DNA from: Oligoflexia bacterium
Lineage (GTDB): Bacteria; Bdellovibrionota; UBA1018
Direction: 5' to 3'
Assembly (NCBI GenBank): GCA_031292385.1
Contig: JARLHE010000016.1
Coordinates: 1 to 64,000, forward strand
DNA length: 64,000 nt
The notes under the pieces were generated by a model that ran no database searches, had not been told where the DNA came from, and worked only from the letters and a program-made list of their open reading frames with translations. Each line of letters starts with the position of its first letter. Position 1 is the first letter of the stretch. A program made the translations under genes and the position numbers. This document shows, in pieces, positions 26,918-35,777 of this stretch.

Positions 26918-27811
26918 TCACCGGCGTGGTCGCAAATAATACCGCTGTTTGGCGCCCCAGCGCAGCCAGAAGTGAAAGACTCGGTGGTAGAACGAAGCTT
27001 CGCCCAACCACTCGCTGGGATAGGTGTAGGTGCGAAGCAGTTCGAAGCCCGCGCGCTCGAAAAACGGGCGCATGCTTTTTTCACAGGGCTCGTAAAGATG
27101 ATCGGGCGTCCGCCAGGCTTGCCATTTGTCGCGCTTGAGTCCCAGGCGCTTGAGCAATCTCTTGAAGCGACGATCGATGCTGTTCATGTTCGGCACCGAT
27201 AAGCAGAGGATTCCATCCGGCTTCAGGACTTCGCGAAAACGCCGCATCCACGCCGCGGGATCGGGAATGTGCTCGATGACATGGCTGCAATAGGCGGCGT
27301 CGAAGGGCGCGCCGTACTCTTGGGTGACCCAGTCGCCGGCAAGGGTTTCTACACCGAATTGACGATGAGCGAGCTCGGCCATGCTTCTTGAAATTTCAAC
27401 GCCGACCGGCGACCAGCCCTCGTCGCGCGCGACTTTCAAAAAAAAGCCCGTGTTGCAGCCGACCTCGAGGAGTCGCCCTTTGCGGCCCAAAAGCGCTTCG
27501 ATCTCGCGAAGGGTCTGCGCGTATTCGGCATAAACCACTTTGCCTTTTTCGGTGAGCCCGCCCTTCTGCCAGTGAGCATCGGTATTGTCCGAATAAACTT
27601 CATAAGCCGTCTCGACGAATTCCATATCGTAAACGGGCCGCGGATTCTGGAAGGCGAGTGAGCAGCGCGTGCACCGGCGGTAAGTGTACCGGTGCTCGTA
27701 GCCGAATTTCTCGAAGACGCGGCTCTGTTTCTCCCCGCAAAGGGGGCAGGCGACCTCTTCCCAAGCCTTCGGTTTGAACTCCTGGTTCGTCGCGGTGAGG
27801 GTGGTCGCCAT
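26918..27811 (-). CDS. Class I SAM-dependent methyltransferase with N-terminal zinc ribbon
   Basis: This 297-residue protein opens with a four-cysteine zinc-ribbon-like module (CPLCG at about residues 22-26, CTRC at about 47-50), followed by a Rossmann methyltransferase domain with motif I GRLLEVGCNTGFFLKVA, a PVGVEISRSM acidic loop and FDAAYCSHVIEHIPDP. This arrangement is typical of the broad Methyltransf_11/23 group that modifies sugars, lipids or small molecules in envelope biosynthesis. The C-terminal 60 residues are basic and aromatic. The target is unknown. It lies 6 bp downstream of topA. Confidence 0.84.
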   Translation of the reverse strand: MATTLTATNQEFKPKAWEEVACPLCGEKQSRVFEKFGYEHRYTYRRCTRCSLAFQNPRPVYDMEFVETAYEVYSDNTDAHWQKGGLTEKGKVVYAEYAQTLREIEALLGRKGRLLEVGCNTGFFLKVARDEGWSPVGVEISRSMAELAHRQFGVETLAGDWVTQEYGAPFDAAYCSHVIEHIPDPAAWMRRFREVLKPDGILCLSVPNMNSIDRRFKRLLKRLGLKRDKWQAWRTPDHLYEPCEKSMRPFFERAGFELLRTYTYPSEWLGEASFYHRVFHFWLRWGAKQRYYLRPRR

Positions 27812-27817
27812 GAGTTC

Positions 27818-30145
27818 TTATGCGACCGCGGTTTTCTTGGTCGAATCCTCGGGCTCCGGCGGAGGCGCTTTGCCCGCATCCGGATCGATGATGTCGACGT
27901 AACCGCACTCTTTTTTAATGCACTTGTGCATCAGGCCCGCGCGCTTGGTGATCTTCTCGGCCAGGATCGGGTAGTGGCACTGCGGGCATTCCTTTTGGAT
28001 CGGCTTGTCCCAGCAGGCGAAGGTGCACTTCGGCCACTTGTTGCAGCTGTAGAAAAGCCGGCGGTAGCGCGACTGCTTCTGGCAGATCTCGCCCTCTTTG
28101 CATTCGGGGCACGGGATCCCGAGCGTGATCGCGGCGGTGAATTTGCAGTTCGGGTAATCGCTGCAGGCCAGGAACTTTCCGAATTTGCCGTTTTTCACGA
28201 TCAACGGGTTCGAGCAAAGCTCGCACTTCTTGTCGGTGAACTCCTTGGGCACGATGACGATCTTGCCTTGTTCGTCTTTCGTGAAATCCTGCGTGCATTT
28301 GCATTCGGGATAGTTGGAGCAGGCGAGGAACGACCCCATCTTGCCCCACTTGATGACCATGTTATGGCCGCATTTTTCGCACGGAACGTCCGTCGGCACT
28401 TCCTGCCGCTTGACGTTCTTCATCGTTTCTTTGGCTTTTTCGAGGGTTTTCTCGAAAGGCTTCCAGAAATTGCCGAGCGTTTTTTTCCAATCGCTCTTGC
28501 CTTCCTCGATTTCGTCGAGCTGGTCTTCCATGCCCGCCGTGAACTCGGTGTTCAGGATGTCCGGAAAAGAGTGGACCAAAAGCTCGGTGACGACCGTGCC
28601 GAGCTCGCTCGGGTAGTAGCGGCTTTCCCGCCTTTCGACGTACTCGCGGTCTTGGAGATTGGACAAAATCGTCGCGTAAGTCGACGGGCGCCCGATGCCT
28701 TTTTCTTCGAGGTCGCGGATCAGCGACGCGTCGGTGTAGCGCGGAGGCGGCTGCGTGAAGTGCTGGACCGGGTCATAGGATTTATTCGTGACCGTGTCGC
28801 CTTCCTTGATCTTAGGAAGCTTGAGCGCGCGCTCGTCGTTCTCGCTGTCTTTTTCGTCCTCGGTGCCTTCGGTGTAGACTGCGGTGAATCCGGGAAACTT
28901 CAAAATCGAGCCGGTGGTGCGGAAATTCTGGGTATGCCCGGCGCTGTCTTTCGCTACGATGTCGATCGCGGTTTGATCGTAAACGGCGGGTAGCATCTGC
29001 GACGCGACAAAGCGGTTCCAGATCAGCTGATAGAGCCGCAGCTCGTCTTTTTCCAGGAAAGGGGTGACCTTTTCGGGGGTGAATTCAAGCGACGTTGGGC
29101 GGATCGCTTCGTGGGCGTCCTGCGCGCTTTTCTTGGTCTTATAAACGTTGGCTTCCTCGGGAAGCGAATTCTTGCCGTAAGTTTCGGCGATGTACTCGCG
29201 CACCGATTGCAGCGCGCCCGGCTCGATCCGGACCGAGTCCGTACGCATATAGGTGATGAGGCCGTGCGTGCCCAAATCGCCCAAATCCACGCCTTCATAA
29301 AGACGTTGCGCGAGCGCCATGGTCTTTTTCGCGCTGAAGCCGAGCTTTCTGGCCGCTTCCTGCTGAAGCCGGCTTGTAATGAACGGCGCGGTGGGTTTGC
29401 GTGAGCGTTCTTTCTGCTCGATCGAAGTGATTTTCCACTGCGCGCCTTTCAGCGCCGCGAGCAGCTCGTCCACCGTTTTTTTGTTCGAAAGCTCAGGGTC
29501 TTTTCCGTCGATCTTGAAAAGCTTCGCTTCGAAATCGATGCCGTCCTTCGAGAACTGCGCGCCGATCGTCCAGTACTCTTCGGGTTTGAATTTCTTGATC
29601 TCCGCCTCGCGATCGACGATCAGCCGAAGCGCGACCGATTGCACGCGGCCGGCGGAAATCCCGCGACGAACTTTGTCCCAAAGCAGGGGGCTGATTTTAT
29701 AGCCGACCAGGCGATCGAGGATTCGGCGCGCTTGCTGCGCGTTGAATTTGTCGATGTTGAGCTTTTCGGGCGATTTCATCGCCTCCAGAATCGCGGGTTT
29801 GGTGATGGAATTAAAAAGCACGCGATGGACTTTCTTGCCCTTGGCTTTCAGCTCTTCATTAATATGCCAAGCGATGGCTTCCCCTTCGCGGTCCGGGTCG
29901 GTCGCCAGGTAAAGCTCGGGAACGAGCTGGCTCGCTTTGCGAAGCTCTTCGATGACTTTCACCTTGGCCGGGATGATCTGATAGTCCGGAGCGAAGCCTT
30001 TTTTGGGATCCACGCCCAGCTTGCTTTTGGGCAGATCCTTAATATGTCCAACACTCGCTTTGACGATATAATCGCGGCCTAAGTACTTTTGAATGGTCTT
30101 AGCCTTGGATGGGGATTCCACGATGACGAGCGCTTTTTTAGCCAT
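27818..30145 (-). CDS. topA: DNA topoisomerase I
   Basis: This 775-residue type IA topoisomerase relaxes negative supercoils. The Toprim domain begins at the N-terminus (LVIVESPSKAKTIQKYLG) with the acidic ATDPDREGEAIAWH motif. The active-site Tyr lies in LITYMRTDSVRI near residue 290. The C-terminal part carries at least four four-cysteine zinc-finger modules (CEKCGHNMV, CELCSNPLIV, CPECKEGEIC, CPQCHYPI). The length and domain order match the bacterial TopA norm. It is followed closely by the methyltransferase gene; dprA lies upstream on the same strand, as in many bacteria. Confidence 0.97.
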   Translation of the reverse strand: MAKKALVIVESPSKAKTIQKYLGRDYIVKASVGHIKDLPKSKLGVDPKKGFAPDYQIIPAKVKVIEELRKASQLVPELYLATDPDREGEAIAWHINEELKAKGKKVHRVLFNSITKPAILEAMKSPEKLNIDKFNAQQARRILDRLVGYKISPLLWDKVRRGISAGRVQSVALRLIVDREAEIKKFKPEEYWTIGAQFSKDGIDFEAKLFKIDGKDPELSNKKTVDELLAALKGAQWKITSIEQKERSRKPTAPFITSRLQQEAARKLGFSAKKTMALAQRLYEGVDLGDLGTHGLITYMRTDSVRIEPGALQSVREYIAETYGKNSLPEEANVYKTKKSAQDAHEAIRPTSLEFTPEKVTPFLEKDELRLYQLIWNRFVASQMLPAVYDQTAIDIVAKDSAGHTQNFRTTGSILKFPGFTAVYTEGTEDEKDSENDERALKLPKIKEGDTVTNKSYDPVQHFTQPPPRYTDASLIRDLEEKGIGRPSTYATILSNLQDREYVERRESRYYPSELGTVVTELLVHSFPDILNTEFTAGMEDQLDEIEEGKSDWKKTLGNFWKPFEKTLEKAKETMKNVKRQEVPTDVPCEKCGHNMVIKWGKMGSFLACSNYPECKCTQDFTKDEQGKIVIVPKEFTDKKCELCSNPLIVKNGKFGKFLACSDYPNCKFTAAITLGIPCPECKEGEICQKQSRYRRLFYSCNKWPKCTFACWDKPIQKECPQCHYPILAEKITKRAGLMHKCIKKECGYVDIIDPDAGKAPPPEPEDSTKKTAVA

Positions 30146-30224
30146 GAGTGGCCCTAGAGTATGACTATTCGGAACGGTTTTTCAAGGGGGCTTGCGCGAG
30201 ATGATCGTAACTGATTGATTTTGA

Positions 30225-31154
30225 TCAGATTACTTGATTAGGTCGCATCAGCCCGCTCCGGGCGGCGGTTTCGAAGAACTGCTCGGGGGTCCAACCCGTC
30301 TCAAGGGCCCAGCCAAGCAGCTCGGATAGGCGCACTCCGCCATTCTCGGCCGTTCGGCGTTTGACCTCCTGGGCAAGCAGCTCTTCCGGCGCGGCTTCGC
30401 CTTTTTGAAATTGATTCCGTTGATCCGTTTGTTTTTCTGTCCAGCGCTGCGCGAGGAAGCTCTCGATCTCAAGCCAGACCTGGCCAAAGCTGCGAGAATT
30501 CCATGAGCAGTGCGCAGCACGATCCGAAAGAAGCTTTTGATTTCCGATCATGCCCGGGTCTCCGGGAAAGGCGGGAGTGGCGAAAAGCGTTCGCTCATGC
30601 TGGATCGTCCAGCTTGCCGTGTTGAGCGCTCCTGAGCGGAAGCCCGCTTGCACGACCCAGGTCGCGCGCGCCCAGCCCGCGATCAGGCGATTGCGATGGA
30701 TGAATGCCCAGGGCGCGGGTTCGTGGTCAGCGGGCAGTTCGGTCACGACCAGGCCGCCCGCCGCGAGGATTCTTTGCCGCAGATCCTGGTTTTCGGCCGG
30801 GTACGTGATGTTCAGGCCGCAGCCTAAGATCGCGATGGTCGGAAAGCCGAGTTTTAAGGCTGCCTCATGAGCGTAGGCATCGACGCCCCGGGCGAGCCCC
30901 GAGAGAATGATCCAATCGAAACCTTGCAAGGGAGTCAGAACCTCTTCGATGATCTGGCGCGATCGCTGTTGGCAGGAGCGGGATCCGACGATAGCGAGCC
31001 CGCGCTCGGGTAGTTTTTCCAGAAGGCGCAGGGCCTGGGGCTTTCCCTGGATATGGAGCGTTGTCGGCGGGCGCAGGACTTTCCAAAGGGTGTTTGGAAA
31101 AAACTCCGGCGCGGTTTCGGGAGTGAAGCTCAAGGTTTCGATCATAAGGATCAT
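30225..31154 (-). CDS. dprA: DNA-processing protein DprA/Smf
   Basis: About 309 residues from the ATG at 31154; an ATG three codons later (31145) is also possible, and a TTG at 31190 is less likely. DprA loads RecA on incoming single-stranded DNA in transformation. The Rossmann-like DprA fold is visible in LAIVGSRSCQQRSRQII, LSGLARGVDAYAHEAALKLG, AILGCGLNITYPAENQDL, FIHRNRLIAGWA and FATPAFPGDPGMIGNQKLL. The C-terminal 70 residues resemble the winged-helix extension. The dprA-topA order is a common bacterial arrangement. Confidence 0.9.
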   Translation of the reverse strand: MILMIETLSFTPETAPEFFPNTLWKVLRPPTTLHIQGKPQALRLLEKLPERGLAIVGSRSCQQRSRQIIEEVLTPLQGFDWIILSGLARGVDAYAHEAALKLGFPTIAILGCGLNITYPAENQDLRQRILAAGGLVVTELPADHEPAPWAFIHRNRLIAGWARATWVVQAGFRSGALNTASWTIQHERTLFATPAFPGDPGMIGNQKLLSDRAAHCSWNSRSFGQVWLEIESFLAQRWTEKQTDQRNQFQKGEAAPEELLAQEVKRRTAENGGVRLSELLGWALETGWTPEQFFETAARSGLMRPNQVI

Positions 31155-31240
31155 CCGCTTGAGCAAGCTTGATACCCGCGAGGGCGGCAATATTCGTGAT
31201 CGCCGTTCGAAATCCGGGCGGGTGTTTTTAATTCAGACCG

Positions 31241-33088
31241 TTAAGGAGGCAGTACTTCCATATTGCCAGGGCCATTCGGGGCCTGCTCCGCGGGATTGGA
31301 CGCGGGCGGAGGCGCCAGCATTCCAGGATTGGTTTCCTGGGCAGGAGGTGGCGGTAGAGCTTCGGGTTGCGCGGGCTCAAAAGCGGGCGGTGCTCCCGGT
31401 TCGGGCGTAATAGCCGGAGTCGCGTGGGGAGCAGGCGCCGCGTTCGGAGTAGGCGTCGCATTGGGGGTCGGTGTTGCATTAGGCGTTGGTGTCGCGTTCG
31501 GAGCCGGAGCGGTCTCGGGCGGCGGAAGTGCTTCCTGTTCTCCAGTCGGCGCAGGCAAGGGCGAGGGCGCTTCGGTCGGCGCCGGAAGTTCGCCTTCGTT
31601 CGGCTTGAATTTCTCAAGCTGCTTGAGCTCGCGCTCTTCGTCCGGCCCCAGATGTTCTTGATCCTCCACATTATCCAGAGGATTCGGAGTTGGGACTGGA
31701 GCCGGAGCCGGCAGAGCGCCAGGGGGCGGCAACTCAGTCGGGCTAGGAGTCGGCTCTCCCTCTGTAGGCGTCGGTAGTGGTTGATTGGTTTCAGTTGGGG
31801 CAGGGGTTGGTTGAGCGGGGCCGGCACTACCGCCGAACGCGGTCACGTCCACGAGTAATTTCACCAGATCTCCGCTGGCGATCGTCTGCTTGCCCGCGAT
31901 GATGCGCACGACGCTGAAGTAATCCGACGTTTGCACGATCTGCATGGTGCTGCGGTCGAAATAATCTTCCTGGATCAGGCTATGCTCAGCGACCGGATCC
32001 TGTGATTGATAGCTTTGCGCGAGCATGCCTTCCGCGGCGCCGTCTTTTGAACCGATGCTGATAAAGCCGTAATGTTCGGCCGCGGCGAGAAAGGAGTCAC
32101 TGTCCGGATCGACATAGAAGTGTCCTTCGACTGCCGACGGCGCCGGGACCGGCGTGATGGGCTGGATCCGGGGCGGAAGCGGAATTAAAAAATCGCCTCG
32201 GGAGATAAAGTCCCGCGCGTTGGTGATGGTTCCGACCCAATTGTTGCCGGCGCGCTGGACGACCATTTCTCCGGTGATCGGGTAGGCGTAACCTTTGCGG
32301 TGCCGGCTTGGGTTCTGCTCGTCACCGGACTCGTTACTCGAATTTTGGGCCGTATCTTTGAGGAGGGTTTGACCGGTCGTGAGCGCGTAGGTTTTTCCGG
32401 CCTCGAGATCCGTGCGTGGGTGGATAAAGACCTGATCGCCTACGCTGAGCTGCGCCTGCTCTCCCGGTGACTGGCTGATATCCGCGATGAGAGGGAGGGG
32501 CGACGAGTAGACGACGTAAGGGCACTCCACGCTGGTTTCGGCCGCGAAGTTCTTCGTGAGCGCCTGGGAGACCGTGATCGAATCCGCGCCTTCGGGCTTT
32601 TTGAAGCGGCTCGCGTATTCCCAGGGCTGCTCGGGATAGCTCCGCCAATCATTCGAATGACGGGGAACCTTCGTGCTGGTGAGCGATTCGAGCGTGGTCG
32701 ATGTTTCGGTCAATGCGACTTGCGGGAGCGAGACGCCGGTGCCGGGCATGAACGCGATTTCCCGTCCGGGAAGAATCAAATGCGGATTCAAAATCGTGTC
32801 ATTGTTCATGGCCCAGATCTTGGGCCAGTAGCCCGGATCGCCAAAGAGGCGCTTTGAGATGTCGAAAAGCGTATCGCCTTTTTCGATTTTATATTTCTCG
32901 GTGCTGCGGGCACCGGCGATGGTCTGCCAGTCGGAATCGGAAATCGGCTTTAAGCTGCGGGAGATCGCGAGCGTTTGTTTTTCCGGACTGCCGGCTTCGA
33001 GCGCGAACGACGGTGAAACCGAAGCGCTGATGGCGCTCAAAGCGAAAATCAGCAAGGTGCCGGAACGAGCTCTCGCTTTTACGCTCAT
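31241..33088 (-). CDS. LysM-domain exported protein with proline-rich repeat tail
   Basis: The 615 residues start with a signal peptide (to about residue 30, SVSPSFA). A LysM module at about residues 65-113 (KYKIEKGDTLFDISKRLFGD and then NPHLILPGREI) would bind peptidoglycan. The middle region (about 130-400) is beta-rich and unassigned. From about residue 405 the sequence is a low-complexity Pro/Ala/Thr/Glu tail that includes a tandem hexapeptide PNATPT. Such tails often span the cell wall or periplasm. The start overlaps the stop of the YbgF-like gene by 4 bp, so both are likely made together at the cell envelope. Confidence 0.82.
   Translation of the reverse strand: MSVKARARSGTLLIFALSAISASVSPSFALEAGSPEKQTLAISRSLKPISDSDWQTIAGARSTEKYKIEKGDTLFDISKRLFGDPGYWPKIWAMNNDTILNPHLILPGREIAFMPGTGVSLPQVALTETSTTLESLTSTKVPRHSNDWRSYPEQPWEYASRFKKPEGADSITVSQALTKNFAAETSVECPYVVYSSPLPLIADISQSPGEQAQLSVGDQVFIHPRTDLEAGKTYALTTGQTLLKDTAQNSSNESGDEQNPSRHRKGYAYPITGEMVVQRAGNNWVGTITNARDFISRGDFLIPLPPRIQPITPVPAPSAVEGHFYVDPDSDSFLAAAEHYGFISIGSKDGAAEGMLAQSYQSQDPVAEHSLIQEDYFDRSTMQIVQTSDYFSVVRIIAGKQTIASGDLVKLLVDVTAFGGSAGPAQPTPAPTETNQPLPTPTEGEPTPSPTELPPPGALPAPAPVPTPNPLDNVEDQEHLGPDEERELKQLEKFKPNEGELPAPTEAPSPLPAPTGEQEALPPPETAPAPNATPTPNATPTPNATPTPNAAPAPHATPAITPEPGAPPAFEPAQPEALPPPPAQETNPGMLAPPPASNPAEQAPNGPGNMEVLPP
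31436..31507 (-). repeat. 18-bp imperfect tandem repeat encoding PNATPT
   Basis: About four imperfect 18-bp units in the LysM gene encode successive six-residue units (PNATPT, PNATPT, PNATPT, PNAAPA). Third-position differences between units suggest an old rather than recent expansion. Boundaries are approximate. Confidence 0.7.
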
Positions 33089-33966
33089 GGACTCTTTTCC
33101 ATGGCCGGCGAGCTGGGCGCGCTAGGCGCGGTCGGTGGAGGGTTGTCCAAACCGGATGTCGGGCTGGCGGCTTTCGGTTCAGGCTCTGTTGTCTGCTCGG
33201 GCGCCGGCGCCGCTTTCATTGGTTGGGGTTGGGATTGGGATTGGGATTGGGATTGGGCGCGCGCCGCGGCGGGAGAGGCGGGGAAAAGCGTGAGAAGCTG
33301 TTCCCGGTGATGTGCGGCCTCTTGGTGTTCCTGCAGCCGGTCCTCGCATTCGGCGACCCGTTCCAAGGTGTCGGCCACCCGAGGGCTGCGATCGTAAGTG
33401 GTGAGGACTCTCTGGTATTCGCGGAGAGCGAGTTTCATTTCTCCCTGGGCGAAATAGCTTTCGGCCAAGTAGTACTGCGCCGATCCCGCGAGCGCGTGGT
33501 CCGGGAAACGATCCACAAAGGCCGAGAATCCAAGAATGGCGTCCGCATAGCTTTTGGACTGAAACAAGATCATCGCCTTGCGGTAACGTTGAACGGCCTC
33601 GTCCGCGGCAAAACCCGCCGAAGGGTCGGAGCTCGCCAGATGAGGGTTGACCGGGGTTCCGGCTGAATCGCTCGCCTGGGGCTGGATGCCTTGGGTGCGG
33701 GCCTGCTGGCTTGAAATCAGGTTGTCGATCACGGAGCGCGTTGCGTCAACTTTGTCGTTAAGCGCGTTGGTTCGAGCCTCCAGATTTTGCATTTTCACGT
33801 TCATGGAGTCGAGAAGGGCCTGAAGTTCCTTTTCTTTCTGTTCCGGCGTTTTTTGCGGAACGGCGGCGGGCGACCCGGTCCCGTTGTCCTGGTGGGATTT
33901 CGTTAAGCCGGCGCATCCAGTGAGGAGGGTCGCCGAGATCAGGACACAGAAAGTTTTACTCTTCAT
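33085..33966 (-). CDS. YbgF/CpoB-like TPR lipoprotein
   Basis: This 293-residue lipoprotein (lipobox LTGC, Cys near residue 18) has a coiled-coil segment at about residues 43-88 (ELQALLDSMNVKMQNLEART) and then TPR repeats at about residues 120-230 (YRKAMILFQSKSYADAILGF, YYLAESYFAQGEMKLALREY). This is the architecture of YbgF/CpoB, which coordinates peptidoglycan synthesis with Tol-Pal constriction. No tol-pal genes are adjacent. The C-terminal 60 residues are Gln/Ser/Pro-rich, including a QS run from a hexanucleotide repeat. It overlaps the LysM gene by 4 bp. Confidence 0.78.
   Translation of the reverse strand: MKSKTFCVLISATLLTGCAGLTKSHQDNGTGSPAAVPQKTPEQKEKELQALLDSMNVKMQNLEARTNALNDKVDATRSVIDNLISSQQARTQGIQPQASDSAGTPVNPHLASSDPSAGFAADEAVQRYRKAMILFQSKSYADAILGFSAFVDRFPDHALAGSAQYYLAESYFAQGEMKLALREYQRVLTTYDRSPRVADTLERVAECEDRLQEHQEAAHHREQLLTLFPASPAAARAQSQSQSQSQPQPMKAAPAPEQTTEPEPKAASPTSGLDNPPPTAPSAPSSPAMEKSP
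33223..33258. repeat. Hexanucleotide microsatellite TTGGGA in the YbgF-like gene
   Basis: Six consecutive 6-bp units: TTGGGG, four perfect TTGGGA, then TTGGGC. On the coding strand this gives alternating Gln and Ser codons. Slippage would change length by two residues without a frameshift. Confidence 0.85.
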
Positions 33967-33989
33967 GATATGATAAGAATAAGGGCGTC

Positions 33990-34226
33990 ATGAAGATTGA
34001 GCAAGCGTCGGTATTCAAGAAGATTCGGGTTCGGAAAGAAGATTCGGCCTTTGTTTACTTTATTTTGGAGTCCTATGAGGGAATCGCGAGCTATTCAACC
34101 CTGCCTCACCAGCCGGGCGATCTGCATCGCGACCTGGAGCTCAGGATTCCACCCGATTTTTTAGAGGAAACCCAAGCGCTGCTGCGGCGGCTAGGAGATA
34201 TGGTCTATGAGCTTGAGAACGCCTGA
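33990..34226 (+). CDS. DUF4911-like small protein
   Basis: This 78-residue cytosolic protein is divergent from the YbgF-like gene. The sequence (YFILESYEGIASYSTL, then LELRIPPDFLEETQALL) matches the pattern of the short DUF4911 family, whose function is unknown and whose members commonly neighbour metabolic or RNA-modification genes. Its last 20 bp overlap the start of tldD, suggesting one transcript. Confidence 0.65.
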   Translation: MKIEQASVFKKIRVRKEDSAFVYFILESYEGIASYSTLPHQPGDLHRDLELRIPPDFLEETQALLRRLGDMVYELENA

Positions 34227-35673
34227 GGCTGAATTTTCGAAAATGGGTCTCGCCGGAATCAATCTGGAGCGGGTGCTTCAGGTGGCGCTTCGTCGCGGGG
34301 GCGATCTTTCCGAGCTGTTTTTCGAGGAGACCGCATCGACTCGGGTCATTTTCGAAGGCGGGAAAGTCGATCAAGTGATCGACGGGACGGACCGCGGGGC
34401 GGGCTTGAGGATTATTTTCGAAGGCAAATCCGTTTACGGCTACACGACTGATTTGAGCGAAGCCGCTTTGATCAGTCTGGCCGAGACGCTATCGGAGGCG
34501 ATCACTCCTCGTCCGGGCGCGAGCTTGGGCGTCAAGAAGGTCGATTGGAGATTGGCGCGCCAGCCGACTGAAGGAATTTTGAACTATAAAGTCGCCCGTC
34601 CTCCTCGGAACGCCACGCTGAGCGAAAAAATCGAGATCGCGCGCCGGGCGGAGAAAGCGGCGCGCCAGGAATTGCCGGAGGCAAGGCAGGTGACCGCCGT
34701 GGTCCTCGATTCGCTTCGACGCATTTTGATCGCCAATAGCGACGGCGCCGTGAGCATTGACGAAAAAACCTATCTGCAAAGTTACGTGCAGGTGGTGGGT
34801 GAGCGTGGCGGGCGGGTCGAAACCGCGCACGAAAGCGATGGCGGTTATGTCGGTCTTGAATTTTTTGACCAAGTGACGCCCGAATCGATCGGAAAAGAGG
34901 CCGCCCGCCGGGTCGGCGTTCTTTTATCGGCCAAGCCCGCGCCTGCCGGCACGATGCCGGTGGTGCTTGCGGCCGAGGCCGGCGGAACGATGATTCATGA
35001 AGCCGTGGGACATGGGCTGGAAGCCGATCTCGCGTGCAACGGCTTATCGGTTTATCAAGGCAAGTTGGGCCAGTCGGTGGCTTCACCGCTCATCACGGTC
35101 CTGGACGACGGCACGATGCCCGGCAAGCGCGGCAGCTACGCGTTTGATGACGAAGGCACGCCTTCGCAGAAAAACACGTTGATTGAGAACGGCGTTTTGA
35201 AGGGGTACCTGGTCGATCGTCTCTCGGCGATGAAGTTCGATATGATGGCGACGGGAAACGGCCGGCGCGAGTCGTTTCGCCACAAGCCGATCGTGCGCAT
35301 GACGAACACTTATATCGCGCCCGGAAAAGACGATCCGGCGGAAATTCTCCGGAACACGAAGTACGGCATCTTTGTCAAAGCCATGGGCGGAGGTCAGGTC
35401 AATACCGTGACCGGCGATTTCGTCTTCGCCGTGACGGAAGGCTATCTGATTCACGACGGAAAGTTAGGCGACGCGATTCGCGGAGCGACGCTGGTGGGCA
35501 ACGGCCCGCGAGTGCTTTCGATCGTCGATCGGGTTGGCAATGACCTGGGCTTTTCCACCGGGACCTGCGGCAAGGACGGTCAGGGGGCGCCCGTGACGGA
35601 CGCTCAGCCGACGATCCGCATCCCCGAACTCACCGTCGGCGGAGAAGTCGCGATGGAAACCTATTTCAAGTAA
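34207..35673 (+). CDS. tldD: TldD-family metalloprotease
   Basis: This 488-residue member of the TldD/PmbA (TldE) family, in complex with TldE, degrades unfolded peptides and processes microcins. The zinc-site motif is GGTMIHEAVGHGLEAD (HExxxH, about residues 262-267), with other conserved blocks VVLAAEAGGTMI, GSYAFDDEGTPSQKNTLIEN and MGGGQVNTVTGDFVFAV. The start at 34207 overlaps DUF4911 by 20 bp; an ATG at 34243 would remove 12 residues. No tldE partner gene is in the window. Confidence 0.92.
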   Translation: MSLRTPEAEFSKMGLAGINLERVLQVALRRGGDLSELFFEETASTRVIFEGGKVDQVIDGTDRGAGLRIIFEGKSVYGYTTDLSEAALISLAETLSEAITPRPGASLGVKKVDWRLARQPTEGILNYKVARPPRNATLSEKIEIARRAEKAARQELPEARQVTAVVLDSLRRILIANSDGAVSIDEKTYLQSYVQVVGERGGRVETAHESDGGYVGLEFFDQVTPESIGKEAARRVGVLLSAKPAPAGTMPVVLAAEAGGTMIHEAVGHGLEADLACNGLSVYQGKLGQSVASPLITVLDDGTMPGKRGSYAFDDEGTPSQKNTLIENGVLKGYLVDRLSAMKFDMMATGNGRRESFRHKPIVRMTNTYIAPGKDDPAEILRNTKYGIFVKAMGGGQVNTVTGDFVFAVTEGYLIHDGKLGDAIRGATLVGNGPRVLSIVDRVGNDLGFSTGTCGKDGQGAPVTDAQPTIRIPELTVGGEVAMETYFK

Positions 35674-35777
35674 GCCTTCCGGCCGGGTCTGAATTCCGGC
35701 CACCGCGTGCGGAATATTTGCGAACGACGGGGTAGATCGTCCACTTTTTCGGCGTAACGTTTGCTTGAAGCGCTTCC

